This document shows positions 43,344-52,471 of a DNA stretch of 64,000 nucleotides, piece after piece. Source of the stretch: Diatrype stigma (Eukaryota > Ascomycota > Sordariomycetes > Xylariales > Diatrypaceae); assembly GCA_022225965.2 (NCBI GenBank), contig JAKJXP020000124.1, forward strand, positions 1-64,000, read 5' to 3'. Each line of letters opens with the position of its first letter. The first letter of the stretch is position 1. Position numbers and translations under genes: made by a program. Below the pieces are notes generated by a model that was not told the DNA's origin, ran no database searches, and saw only the letters and a list, made by a program, of their open reading frames with translations.

Positions 43344-44864
43344 TTATACCACCGCCGCGGCGCTGGCCTTGTGGTCGTTGAAGACCGGGTTGATGCTCTC
43401 CTCGTCGAAGAACATCTTGAAGTCATCGCCCAGCTGCTTCCGCAGGGCCGTCTGGACGGCTTCCAGCACGTTGGGGAAGACGCCGAAGTTGGCCGGGTTG
43501 TTCTCGTCGTTGTCGCCACCCTGGAAGACACCAGTGCGGACCAGGCAGGTGTTCCAGCCGTACATGTTGCCGCCGATGATGTCGGAGGCCGGGTTGTCAC
43601 CAATCATGTAGATGTTCTCGGGCAGCTTCTCCTCGCCGTGCAGCTGCTCCATCCACGAGGTCATGACCTCGTCGGCGTACTTGTACGTCGCCAGCTCGGG
43701 CTTGCCGTAGACGACACGCTCGAGGTCGACGCCGGTCAGGGCGCGGTACATGGCCTCGAGGCCAATGCGGAAGGCGCCCTGCGACATGCGCGGGATGGGG
43801 TGCTCGGTCGGGCACAGCAGGTCGCCCTGCGAGAAGTAGATGGGGATGCGCTGCGAGACGGGGTCCTTGGCCACGGTGCCGAGCCGGCCGTTCTCCGACC
43901 GCAGCAGGTCCATGATGATCTGCATGTCGGTCGCGTAGTCGCGCGAGTCGGAGAAGACGAGGATGGCCTCGATGTTGACCTTGGTGAAGTCCCGCGGCCG
44001 CGAGCTGGCCCGCTCCTCGTCCGTGAAGACCCGGTAGGGCGCGATGGTCGTATCCGACGCCACGATGTCGTTGGGCACCACGATGTCCTTGAAGCCGTAG
44101 GCCTCGGCCACCTCGCGGCACTTGTACCCCTCGCCGCCGACGACGATGACCGTGTTGTAGTACTCGGCCAGCGCGCTCATGGGCGTGTGCGACTGGATGA
44201 ACTGCTCCGTCGACACGGGGTTCTTCAGGATCTTCTGCAGCTGGTCGCACCGCGCCTGCTCGGGCTTACCGGAGCCGTTGGTCAGGAAGATGTGCGGGAT
44301 CTTGATGCCCAGCTCGTTGTCTCCGTTAAGGATCTCGAGCGCCCGCTTGCCCTCGGGGATCAACCGGTCGCCGTGCACGAGCACACCGTCGATGTCGAAG
44401 GCGAACGCCATGTTCTTGGCCTTCTTGACCTTCTCCACCGAGATCGACTGCACCTGCGAGGCGAGCAGCGCCCGCGTCGGCTGGATGGCCGGCATGCCCG
44501 GCCGCGTGGGACGGCCATCTTCATTGGGGTAGTGCACCGACGACAGCCGCGACTGCCTCTTGGACCGGGGGATGGGCAGCGTCGCGCCGAACGAGTTCCG
44601 CGACGACCTCCGGTCCTTCTGCGACGGCGACACGCTCAGGTTGTGCATATACTTGGAGGCCTCCGAGATGGAGGACTTGGTAGCCGGGACCTCGATGGGG
44701 CCATCGCCCTCTACGTCCGAAGGGATCGGGATCCCATGGGTCTTAGGGGAGACCCCGAGGTTCCCGTTGCCGTTGGAGCCATTGGTGTTGAAGGAGGGGG
44801 GTTGGAGCTGGGATGGGCTCGTAGGGGCGTTGACGTCGAAGTCAGCGTCGTCGAAGGCCGGCAT
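43344..44864 (-). CDS. HAD-superfamily IIA phosphatase, CECR5/HDHD5 type
   Basis: Intronless, 506 residues. A ~150-residue disordered Ser/Pro/Asn-rich extension precedes the HAD core. Motif I is FDIDGVL with the nucleophile Asp157 and acid Asp159; motif II is FLTNGSG; motif III Lys lies in YGKPEL; motif IV is MIGDNPASDIIGG. The substrate-cap lies between motifs II and III, the class IIA arrangement shared with CECR5 and p-nitrophenylphosphatase-like enzymes. It probably dephosphorylates a small metabolite, substrate unknown. A Neurospora HAD protein, CUT-1, linked to osmotic stress, may be related, but this is from memory and uncertain. Start 44864 is the first ATG after an upstream in-frame stop. 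Confidence 0.9.
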   Translation of the reverse strand: MPAFDDADFDVNAPTSPSQLQPPSFNTNGSNGNGNLGVSPKTHGIPIPSDVEGDGPIEVPATKSSISEASKYMHNLSVSPSQKDRRSSRNSFGATLPIPRSKRQSRLSSVHYPNEDGRPTRPGMPAIQPTRALLASQVQSISVEKVKKAKNMAFAFDIDGVLVHGDRLIPEGKRALEILNGDNELGIKIPHIFLTNGSGKPEQARCDQLQKILKNPVSTEQFIQSHTPMSALAEYYNTVIVVGGEGYKCREVAEAYGFKDIVVPNDIVASDTTIAPYRVFTDEERASSRPRDFTKVNIEAILVFSDSRDYATDMQIIMDLLRSENGRLGTVAKDPVSQRIPIYFSQGDLLCPTEHPIPRMSQGAFRIGLEAMYRALTGVDLERVVYGKPELATYKYADEVMTSWMEQLHGEEKLPENIYMIGDNPASDIIGGNMYGWNTCLVRTGVFQGGDNDENNPANFGVFPNVLEAVQTALRKQLGDDFKMFFDEESINPVFNDHKASAAAVV

Positions 44865-46426
44865 CTTGAAGATCTTGGGTATGAAGGATGGCAGGGAGTC
44901 TTAGTCCAGTATGGGGTCTAGTCTTCTATGCAGTGATGGTCCCAAGAGATGGGATGAAGGTGGATGGGTTGATAAGAAAGCGGGAAGCAGGATGTCAGTC
45001 AAGGATAGTTCGATAAAGCGAGATGACTCGGTAACAAAAGGGGGTGGGTAGTCGTCTAGTTATATCTATTGGGGAGGAGGCATCCAGAGGTTCCTTTTGG
45101 CCACCGGATTAACGTTGTTCAAAACTGTTGGCCTCGGGTAGGGCGGTCCATGACTTATTAAACTTCCTTGTCCTTGATATACTCTGGAGACTAGCACCGT
45201 ATAGCCATACAAGCCATACATGACAACAACTACGTAGCTACTTACTGCAAACATACATAGTATACATAGGTAGTAGGCTACCACGTAGTAAGACCTGCTC
45301 GGCGGATACATGCCTACCACTACGAGCTACGAAGTACAAGATGCTTTTAGATGCAGATACCGTCCCGGAGGCTGCCGGCGGTATAGTGGAAGCGCGTTAA
45401 TCATTGCCAACGCTGCCGAGCACCGAGCATATCAGGACATATTCAGGACATATCAGGACATACCAGAGCATGCCAGAGCATAGCAGAATCCGTGCCGTCC
45501 AATGGCCACCAATGGAAGCCATACCCATCCTAGGCCATCCCTGGCGATCCCCCAGGGCCCGTCACCGAAGTGCATTATCGCATTATCTAGCCGGCAGCCT
45601 GGTCTCCATACACGTGCAGAAGTCACTGCTGCTGAGACACCCGGCCGCCGCTGAGTCGAGAGATGAGTCCGAGAGAAGAGCCGCAATTGGAACAGTGCGT
45701 GCCGTGGCCCACTCGCCTGCTCAAGCTTTCGCCGTCCAGCGAGGCTTGACATCATCGGGACTCCATCCGAGATCCATATCTAACTCAGAAATGTGGGGGG
45801 CCAACCAGAGTTTTCTCAGTTTTTCGACCGTAACGAATTTTTCACGCCTCTGCTCTGGCTACTTCGTGCGCTACTTGTCAGCCCCTCGTCTCCATAGCCA
45901 CCCGTAGCATGCATGGCTCTCGAATCACGACGTCACTGTCTTCCCATGCCTTCCATCTCTGTAGACACTACCACCGCTCCTAGACAGCTCCCCCGAGCCT
46001 CCCTCCCTGCTTGCCTGTCTCCCTACCTACATAGTGCCTCCCTGCCTCCCCCAGGCCCCCTACATTGGACTATACATGACTGTAACCACATCAACCACAT
46101 CCAGCATCCAGGTGGCATCCCGGTGGGGCCGGCGACTGGAAACCCACTGTGGCAGCGTGGGCACCTGCATCAGCACACGTATAACGTGAGCGTACAACTG
46201 GGAGGAAACAGGTAGAATCCTCGACGGCCCGGTCAACGAATGGGGGGCGGTACATAGATAGTAATGAGATGGATAGGTATACTGGAGACCGTCGACTCTG
46301 GCGCGCTGTGGCTGGACGAAAACGACTGTAGAGCGGGTTCAAACGCCGTAAGACAATTCCTAGTTCAGACAAACCCACCCGCTATTTCTCCCACTTCACA
46401 TGTCAAACACGGCCTGGTTTGTTTTC
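44865..46426. other. Intergenic, no gene seen
   Basis: Promoter side of the HAD gene, with imperfect CAGGACATAT/CAGAGCAT repeats at about 45430-45482 and a CCTCCCTGC-rich stretch near 45995-46050. Open frames here lack protein-like composition. Confidence 0.55.
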
Positions 46427-46725
46427 TGGCTGTTGCAGGCTGGCACCCACTCCCTAAAAAAGAACGGACTACCTCAAATCAGCCAGTCTGGCTCGCCTAG
46501 ATAGACTATCTTTATATGGTAATCCAAATCGATCAATTTTTATGATATAGCGAAACCAGTTACATTATTAAAAAGAACGTTTCTTTGTGGTTATGGTTAT
46601 ATAAAATTTACCTTCGTAACTGCCCATTTACAGGTATTATTGGAGCAAAATCGTGGTGCATACCTACTAGGTATTATTCCAGGTCGTCCGTTCTTTTTTA
46701 GGGAGTGGGTGGCTGGTTACAGCCA
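46427..46725. mobile_element. AT-rich inverted-repeat element (MITE-like), about 300 bp
   Basis: A 25-bp perfect inverted repeat (46445-46469 and 46686-46710) contains CCCACTCCCTAAAAAAGAAC. Similarity continues inward for a few bases and outward to TGGCTGT/ACAGCCA, giving ends near 46427 and 46725. The interior of about 215 bp is AT-rich and non-coding. No target-site duplication could be found, so its transposon superfamily is open. Confidence 0.7.
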
Positions 46726-47259
46726 ACACCCCAGAACCCCTCTGCACCCCTCCACCCCTCCTCCTGCACGGCCTGCACGGCCTGCAGGACCCTGAAGTCG
46801 TGGTACCAAGAAACGACGAAAAAGTCCGTATCAGGGAGCCAGTTTATTTTGTGGGTAGGTGTGATAGGCAATTAAGCGGTCAGATACCCACGTTTTCGTT
46901 GAGGAAGAGTTTGAATAGCGTTCGCCTTAAAGGAATGTTTTTTGGGGATCTCGGAGGTGCGGTGATGTAATGGCCAGCTAAAGGTGCGTCTTTGGTGCGT
47001 CTGAGGTGCGTCTGCTGGTGCGTCTTTAATAATAAATCCCCCTTATCTACGACAGCTGCTGCTACGCACTACCGCATACATACGTAGCACTTATCAAATC
47101 TTCAAGAGGTCAAAGCAACGCAACACAACCCACCAGTTCGCTTGTCTGACATCGTTTAATATCACTTTATCAGAGTTCCCTAGATCAGATCAGAGCTTCA
47201 TAGATCCTATCACATAGATCCTATCATAGATACCCATAACAACCATCACAACCAAAACC
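46726..47259 (+). promoter_or_regulatory. Upstream region of the aldo-keto reductase with a 9-bp repeat array
   Basis: GGTGCGTCT occurs four times at 46983, 46994, 47005 and 47017, spaced 11, 11 and 12 bp, about 235-280 bp before the start codon. Duplicated AGATCCTATCA motifs lie closer (about 47200-47230). The first array looks like a helically phased set of binding sites, an inference from spacing. Confidence 0.5.
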
Positions 47260-48243
47260 ATGGCGTCCCAAAGAACACCAGTGTCCAACCAAATCACCTT
47301 CACCCTGAACAATGGCGTGAAGATTCCTGGCCTGGGCTTCGGCACCTTTGCCAGCGAGGGCTCAGTTGGCGAGAGCTACAGGGCCGCCAAAAAGGCCCTC
47401 GAGGTGGGATACCGCCACCTCGACTGCGCCTGGTTCTACAAGAACGAGGGCGAGGTCGGCGAGGCCATCCGAGACTTCCTCAAGGAGAACCCCTCGGTAA
47501 AGCGTGAGGATGTCTTCGTCACGACTAAGGTCTGGAACCACCTGCACGAGCCTGAAGAGGTTGAGTGGTCTATCAACAACTCGCTCAAGAACCTTGGCCT
47601 CGACTACCTAGACTGCTTCCTGGTTCACTGGCCCATCGCGGCCGAGAAGGACGACAAGTACATGCCCAAGCTCGGCCCCGATGGCAAGTACATCATCAAG
47701 AAGGAGCTCACAGAGAACCCGGAGCCGACGTGGCGCGCCATGGAGAAGCTGTACGCTGAAGGCAAGGCGCGCTCCATCGGCGTGTCGAACTGGACGATCC
47801 CGGGGCTGAAGCAGCTGCTGGCCCTCGCGAAGGTGAAGCCGCAGGTCAACCAAATCGAGATACACCCGTTCCTGCCCAACGAGGAGCTCGTCCGGTTCTG
47901 CCTGGACAACGAGATCCTCCCCGAGGCGTACTCGCCGCTGGGCTCGCAGGACCAGGTCCCAAACACGGGCGAGAAGGTGCGCACCAACAAGACGCTCAAC
48001 GAGGTCGCCGACCGCAGCGGCCACACGCTGGCCCAGATCCTGCTCGCCTGGGGCCTGCGCCGCGGCTACGCCGTCCTGCCCAAGAGCTCCACCCCCTCCC
48101 GGATAGAGAGCAACTTCCAGGTCCCCGACATCAGCGACGAGGACTTCGAGGCCGTCCAGTCCGTCGCCAAGGGCCGACACACCCGTTTCGTCAACATGAA
48201 GGACACTTTTGGCTACGACGTCTGGGCAGACGAAGCTTCATAA
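47260..48243 (+). CDS. Aldo-keto reductase (NADPH-dependent)
   Basis: Intronless, 327 residues, one (alpha/beta)8 barrel. The catalytic tetrad is visible: Asp55 (YRHLD), Tyr60, Lys90 (TTKVWN) and His123 (LVHWP). The coenzyme-binding end has LPKSSTPSRIESN, the phosphate-binding pattern of NADP-dependent AKRs. It is closest in feel to fungal glycerol dehydrogenase / Gcy1-type aldehyde reductases that act on glyceraldehyde, hexuronates or xenobiotic carbonyls. Substrate cannot be fixed from sequence. The start context is CAAAACCATGG. It stands alone, with no pathway partners beside it. Confidence 0.93.
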   Translation: MASQRTPVSNQITFTLNNGVKIPGLGFGTFASEGSVGESYRAAKKALEVGYRHLDCAWFYKNEGEVGEAIRDFLKENPSVKREDVFVTTKVWNHLHEPEEVEWSINNSLKNLGLDYLDCFLVHWPIAAEKDDKYMPKLGPDGKYIIKKELTENPEPTWRAMEKLYAEGKARSIGVSNWTIPGLKQLLALAKVKPQVNQIEIHPFLPNEELVRFCLDNEILPEAYSPLGSQDQVPNTGEKVRTNKTLNEVADRSGHTLAQILLAWGLRRGYAVLPKSSTPSRIESNFQVPDISDEDFEAVQSVAKGRHTRFVNMKDTFGYDVWADEAS

Positions 48244-50228
48244 GCAGATGAGAGATGCGACGGAAAGAAGAATGGGGGGACAGGGAACATTCCCGCTGCT
48301 GCTTTATTACCTCATGGCATGGCGGTACGGGATATAAGGGGATGAGGAGACAATGTGATGATAGATACCCTGAGTATTGCGCGGAAGAGCACTAGAAAAG
48401 GGGGTTGGTTTTGGTTAGACATGAGCATACCGTCTGTGGTATGGCCCACGAAAGTTTAGAACGAGAGGAAAGACAAAAAGCATTCCCATGTGTACGCACA
48501 GCATTTTCAAGTTACATATATGTTTGACTTGCACCACGCTTTTGACGCATGCCACCCTTGAACATGACAAATCTCTATCTGAAGTAACGCTTGATATATC
48601 TGCAACTGATGTTATTCGGTGTCACCCTTCGCTGTCATCCACTGCCATCCTACGTGCTATGCTACCCTGCTGTCATACCGAAAGCTCCATGCCTGTTCAA
48701 CGAGCCCTCTTCCCTTCCATGTATGTATGCCTCTTCGTTGGACCCTTCTTCGCTTGCTAACCGGCTACCGGTAAACTAAAGGAGGGGGCGGGGGGAACCG
48801 GAGGGACAATCAACCCCACCATGATCCTAGTGCTGATCGCTGTTCGTTAAGTTATGCCAATATCTGTAGTTATTCCGAATGCGAGTTTCCACCCCGCCCC
48901 TCTCCTCTGCCCCGAACTAAGAACTACTTCGTAAGGGGAGGGGATCGTCAAATCCCGCTTACCATCATTATCGTCCGTTCATACATAGTTACATACTGGC
49001 CCAGTGTATCCGTAAACCATCAAAACGACAGGGTCCTGGCCCGTAGCGTTTTTCACGATAGCGGCTATGGGTTCGGCACCCAACTAGGTAACCACCTACG
49101 TACTTAAGTAGCGGCTGCCATAAGGCTAGCCTGTAGTTTTGCCGCGATAACTGTATAGTAAGGGGCTTCTCGGATACTACCTAGTCTAAAATGCTTTGCA
49201 TTGGAAGATTGCACGATTGTACGATTGCACGAAGATTCAAGGCGGGCAGACGCGTCACATCGGACGGCAAAATATGGGCCAACACGTGTAAAGGGGAGCT
49301 GTGGCTTTTATTTCGGTTCTTCTTCGAATCTCGATGAATTACAGATAAAAATGCAATCTTACGTACTCACCACGTACCTCAAGGTCTCGAACACTACCTA
49401 TAGCTTGGCTGTTTTACTACATAGTAGTAACTAGTACTCTGTCTGTCTACGTAATACGTCAAGTGGAGCGTCGTGGAGCGAGCACCTTGTGTTACCTAAT
49501 TCTCTATCAGAGAGAACCGGCATCGACTTGGGGATGGTTGCATTGTCTAGAAAGTACGGTAGGTAGTTCCGTTGTGGAACTATGTATATCCGCGGCAGTC
49601 GGTGAGGGAATTCTACTGCCAATGGTAAGGTATACTTTACCTACCCGTCGGATCAACAACAAACTATTGCCAAGGTACGTACCAGTCATTCCCCTCATGT
49701 CGAAGTTGGTGATGATGATCCTGCCAGCTGCAACAAGAGGCAGTTATTTGCGTTTAGTTGTCAAATATCATCGACCGATCACGTGCAGATGTGATCAATC
49801 AGGTTGGGGATGTCGACGAGGTTATGTAGAGCCCATCTTACTCTGTAGTGAACGTTCAGTGAGAAAAGAAAGCATAGTATTGCGTTCCTAATGACTTGGA
49901 AAGGGCTGCCAGCTTGAAGACACCGTGAGGGTCACTACTAAGCAGGTTGTTATCAAAACAATGGACGACTTGCTCAGCATAAAGCCCTTCCCTACATGCA
50001 GGCTGCGCACATGTTTGAGCAGGGAAGTACATGTAAGATCAATTTATCGAAACAAGAACTAGTAGTAAGTAAAACAAATGCTTTCTTATGGACTCGAGAT
50101 GCTTTTCTTATATGCAAACATGGTTCAACCATGCCCCACTTGATCGAGGTTAGAACTGAGTAATCCCAGTTACCAAGGCCTGTGCCAGAGTCGAGGCTTT
50201 ATATATCCCAAACAAAACAAATTCCATC
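48244..50228. other. Intergenic, no protein gene seen
   Basis: About 2 kb of mixed AT-rich and C-rich spacer between the AKR and the 5S rRNA gene. No protein-like ORF; frames near 49463-49891 (plus) are random in composition. No tRNA signature found. Confidence 0.55.
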
Positions 50229-50348
50229 ACGTACGACCATACCATGTGGAAAACTCGGGATCCCGTCCGCTCTCCCCTAGATAAACCACATAGGGCCAGA
50301 TTAGTAGTTGGGTCGGTGACGACCAGCGAATCCCTGGTGTTGTACGTT
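50229..50348 (+). rRNA. 5S ribosomal RNA (dispersed single copy)
   Basis: About 120 nt starting ACGTACGACCATA, with the 3' end TGTTGTACGT pairing to the 5' end (helix I, one G-U). It carries the fungal 5S internal control region (TTAGTAGTTGGGT, GGTGAC, ACCAGCGAATCCC). It is followed at once by T runs, the Pol III stop. Filamentous ascomycetes carry 5S genes singly scattered in the genome. Relative to the common Neurospora-type sequence as I recall it, the middle (about 50255-50300) is diverged, so this may be a minor variant or a young pseudogene. Confidence 0.88.
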
Positions 50349-50367
50349 TTGTTTTTGTTTTTTTTTT
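50347..50367 (+). terminator. Pol III terminator of 5S rRNA
   Basis: Runs of four, five and ten T residues begin at the 3' end of the 5S gene. The T-rich tract continues to about 50410 as imperfect TTTTTA units. Confidence 0.8.
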
Positions 50368-50779
50368 GCCCTTTTTATTTTTATTTTTATTTTTATTTCT
50401 TTTTCTCACTCTTTCTTTTTCCGAGGAACGATGGATGCTCATGCAGTGATTCTGATGATTACGACATATAGCAGGACTTCCTTTCAGTTGGCTTCTACGT
50501 CGTGAAAACCTCCTACTCAACGTGTAATCCCGTCCGTTGCGGCGTTGCCTGCGTAGCACATGTAGATAGTAGCTGTCAATTTCATGCCCTAGTTGCTTCT
50601 AGTATTGGGCATTCGGCAATGGGCGATGTGGGGAGGCCTATATATGACGATAACGTGATCTTGTCCACCGGGGACCGTTCTATTCCTGATGCTTGACGCC
50701 AATGGGTATTCTTTTTTCAGTTCTTCGTCCACCTAGGTATCGTAAAGTTGGTCGATAGCATGAGGCTTGAGCCCCCCTT
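50368..50779. other. Intergenic, no gene seen
   Basis: T-rich low-complexity sequence then unique spacer leading to the 3' end of the SDR gene, with one near-match (CACCTAGGTA) to the palindrome seen elsewhere. Confidence 0.55.
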
Positions 50780-51598
50780 TTACGCTGCTGGCCAGTTCTT
50801 GTTTAAGGGCACGATCGCACCGTTCATCGTCCTCGCGATATTGTGGTCCGCCAAGAAGACGCAGAACTTGGCCACGTCCGCCAGCTGGACGTCCGTCTCG
50901 CCCAGGACGAACGGGGGGAAGTTCTTCTGCATGATGGCCAGCCCTTCCGTGTTCATCCCCTTGGCGAACGCCTGCTGGATGTTCGTGGCCTCGAGACCCC
51001 CCAGCTGCAGCATGAGGCAGGCGATGCCCTTGTCCCCGTAGAACGCCGCTGTGTTGCGTGTCAGGCCGAGCACGCCGTGCTTGGTGACGGTGTAGGCCAC
51101 GCCCGCGTTGCTGCCGCTGACGGACGCGTTCGAGCCGATGTTGATGATCGTCCCGCCCTGCAGCGGCGGCGACTGTGCCTGCGCCTGCGCCTCCATGATC
51201 TTCACGGCCGCCTGCGTGGTCAGGAACGGGCCGGTGAGGTTGATGTCCAGCAGCCGGTCCCAGGTCTCGCGCGAGCACGTGCCGGCCGGGTCGAAGCTGT
51301 CCATCACGGCCGCGTTGTTGACCAGCATATCGACGCGGCCGAACTGCTCCACCGCCGCCTGGAACAGCTCGTCCACCGCGACTGAGGACGTCGTGTCGGC
51401 CTCGCGGGCGAGGAACCGCCCCGCGAAGCGGGGCGACGATAGCTCCGACTCCGCCGTCTCCAGCCGGTCGCTGTTGATGTCGCAGATCACGACGTTGGCG
51501 CCCGCTTCGAGAAAGGCCCTGGCGATCACCTTGCCCAGGCCGCCGCCGGCGCCCGTGACGAGCACTGTTGTGCCGCCGGAGAGGTTCTGGCTTGTCAT
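50780..51598 (-). CDS. Short-chain dehydrogenase/reductase (classical SDR)
   Basis: Intronless, 272 residues. The cofactor motif TGAGGGLG is at residues 15-22, Asp40 after the second strand (VVICDIN) favours NAD(H), NNAA is at 94-97, and the active site is Ser156 (IINIGS), Tyr169 and Lys173 (YTVTK). It would oxidise or reduce an alcohol/ketone pair; the substrate is not deducible. The C-terminus (ARTMNGAIVPLNKNWPAA) fits the family's end, where most members read TGxxxxVDGG, here altered. A run of about 14 C residues lies 5 nt before the ATG on its strand, an odd leader. Confidence 0.92.
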   Translation of the reverse strand: MTSQNLSGGTTVLVTGAGGGLGKVIARAFLEAGANVVICDINSDRLETAESELSSPRFAGRFLAREADTTSSVAVDELFQAAVEQFGRVDMLVNNAAVMDSFDPAGTCSRETWDRLLDINLTGPFLTTQAAVKIMEAQAQAQSPPLQGGTIINIGSNASVSGSNAGVAYTVTKHGVLGLTRNTAAFYGDKGIACLMLQLGGLEATNIQQAFAKGMNTEGLAIMQKNFPPFVLGETDVQLADVAKFCVFLADHNIARTMNGAIVPLNKNWPAA

Positions 51599-52471
51599 TA
51601 TGGGGAGGGGGGGGGGGGGTTGTGGGGTGCGCAGCAGTGCGAAGCAGAGGGGTTGGGTTTGCGGTTGTCAATCTCGATAGGATATAAAATTAGATCGTCG
51701 ATATGATCTCATCTTTCGTCGGGATTGCGCTCTAACGTAGACGAGAACTTTATAAGTTCCACGGGTGACTACCTAGGTACCAATCAACACTTACGTAGTT
51801 TGCATCAAGTGGATCGCCCGACTAAATAAGTAAAGCAGTCTAGATCGTGTAGTGTAGGGCTACCCCATAACTGCCGCCCTACAAACAAATTTCGAACCCA
51901 AGACCGAATACAACTAACGTTACTCGGTAGTTGCAGAATACAGAACCAGCGGCAGTGGTATATGCACGACCAGCGTGGGTGGACAATGTCCAGGACCGGT
52001 GGTTCAAGAAGTGGTAGCGAGGTTCGTAATACGTTGTGATACTTCGCCTTTATTCATCTACCTACAGCTGACCCGATCGTGAATCGACTGTATCGAACAA
52101 CTGTACTTCACACAGAACGCTGCCAAAAACTCGAGAAATCCTATATAACTAGCGTCGGGGGCAGGGGTTTGGGTCTCCTACGGAATATGTATGTGGAATG
52201 GCCCCTATTATTGTGGAAACATTCTTCAGTAAGGGGCAACGTATAATTTCACGTCGATCCGTACGAAACACTATTCAAAACCAATATGCTGTACTCGTTG
52301 AATTGGAATGATTGGAAATGTATCAAATGAATGAAATCAAATGAAAGGTCCTATGAATTTCAAGAAATCTTCCCGAAGAACGCCCTCCTTAAGTCAAGAT
52401 CAGGGGCTATGGTTATGTGGCGGAGTGGCTTGTCCTTTGCTACCTTTACAGAACTAGGCCAAAGTCCAGTT
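51599..52471. other. Intergenic, no gene seen
   Basis: Promoter side of the SDR gene and 3' flank of the AAA+ gene. It contains the G tract at 51607-51620 and one TACCTAGGTA (51770-51779). Nothing else is recognised. Confidence 0.55.

Noticed and set aside
43371..44921. 516-codon plus-strand frame opposite the HAD phosphatase
   Set aside because: It mirrors the GC3-rich coding strand of an intact conserved protein. Composition is biased (Val/Leu/Arg/Asp) and no motif is visible.
51885..51905. B-box-like TTCGAACCC
   Set aside because: No T-stem pairing and no tRNA-like fold around it.
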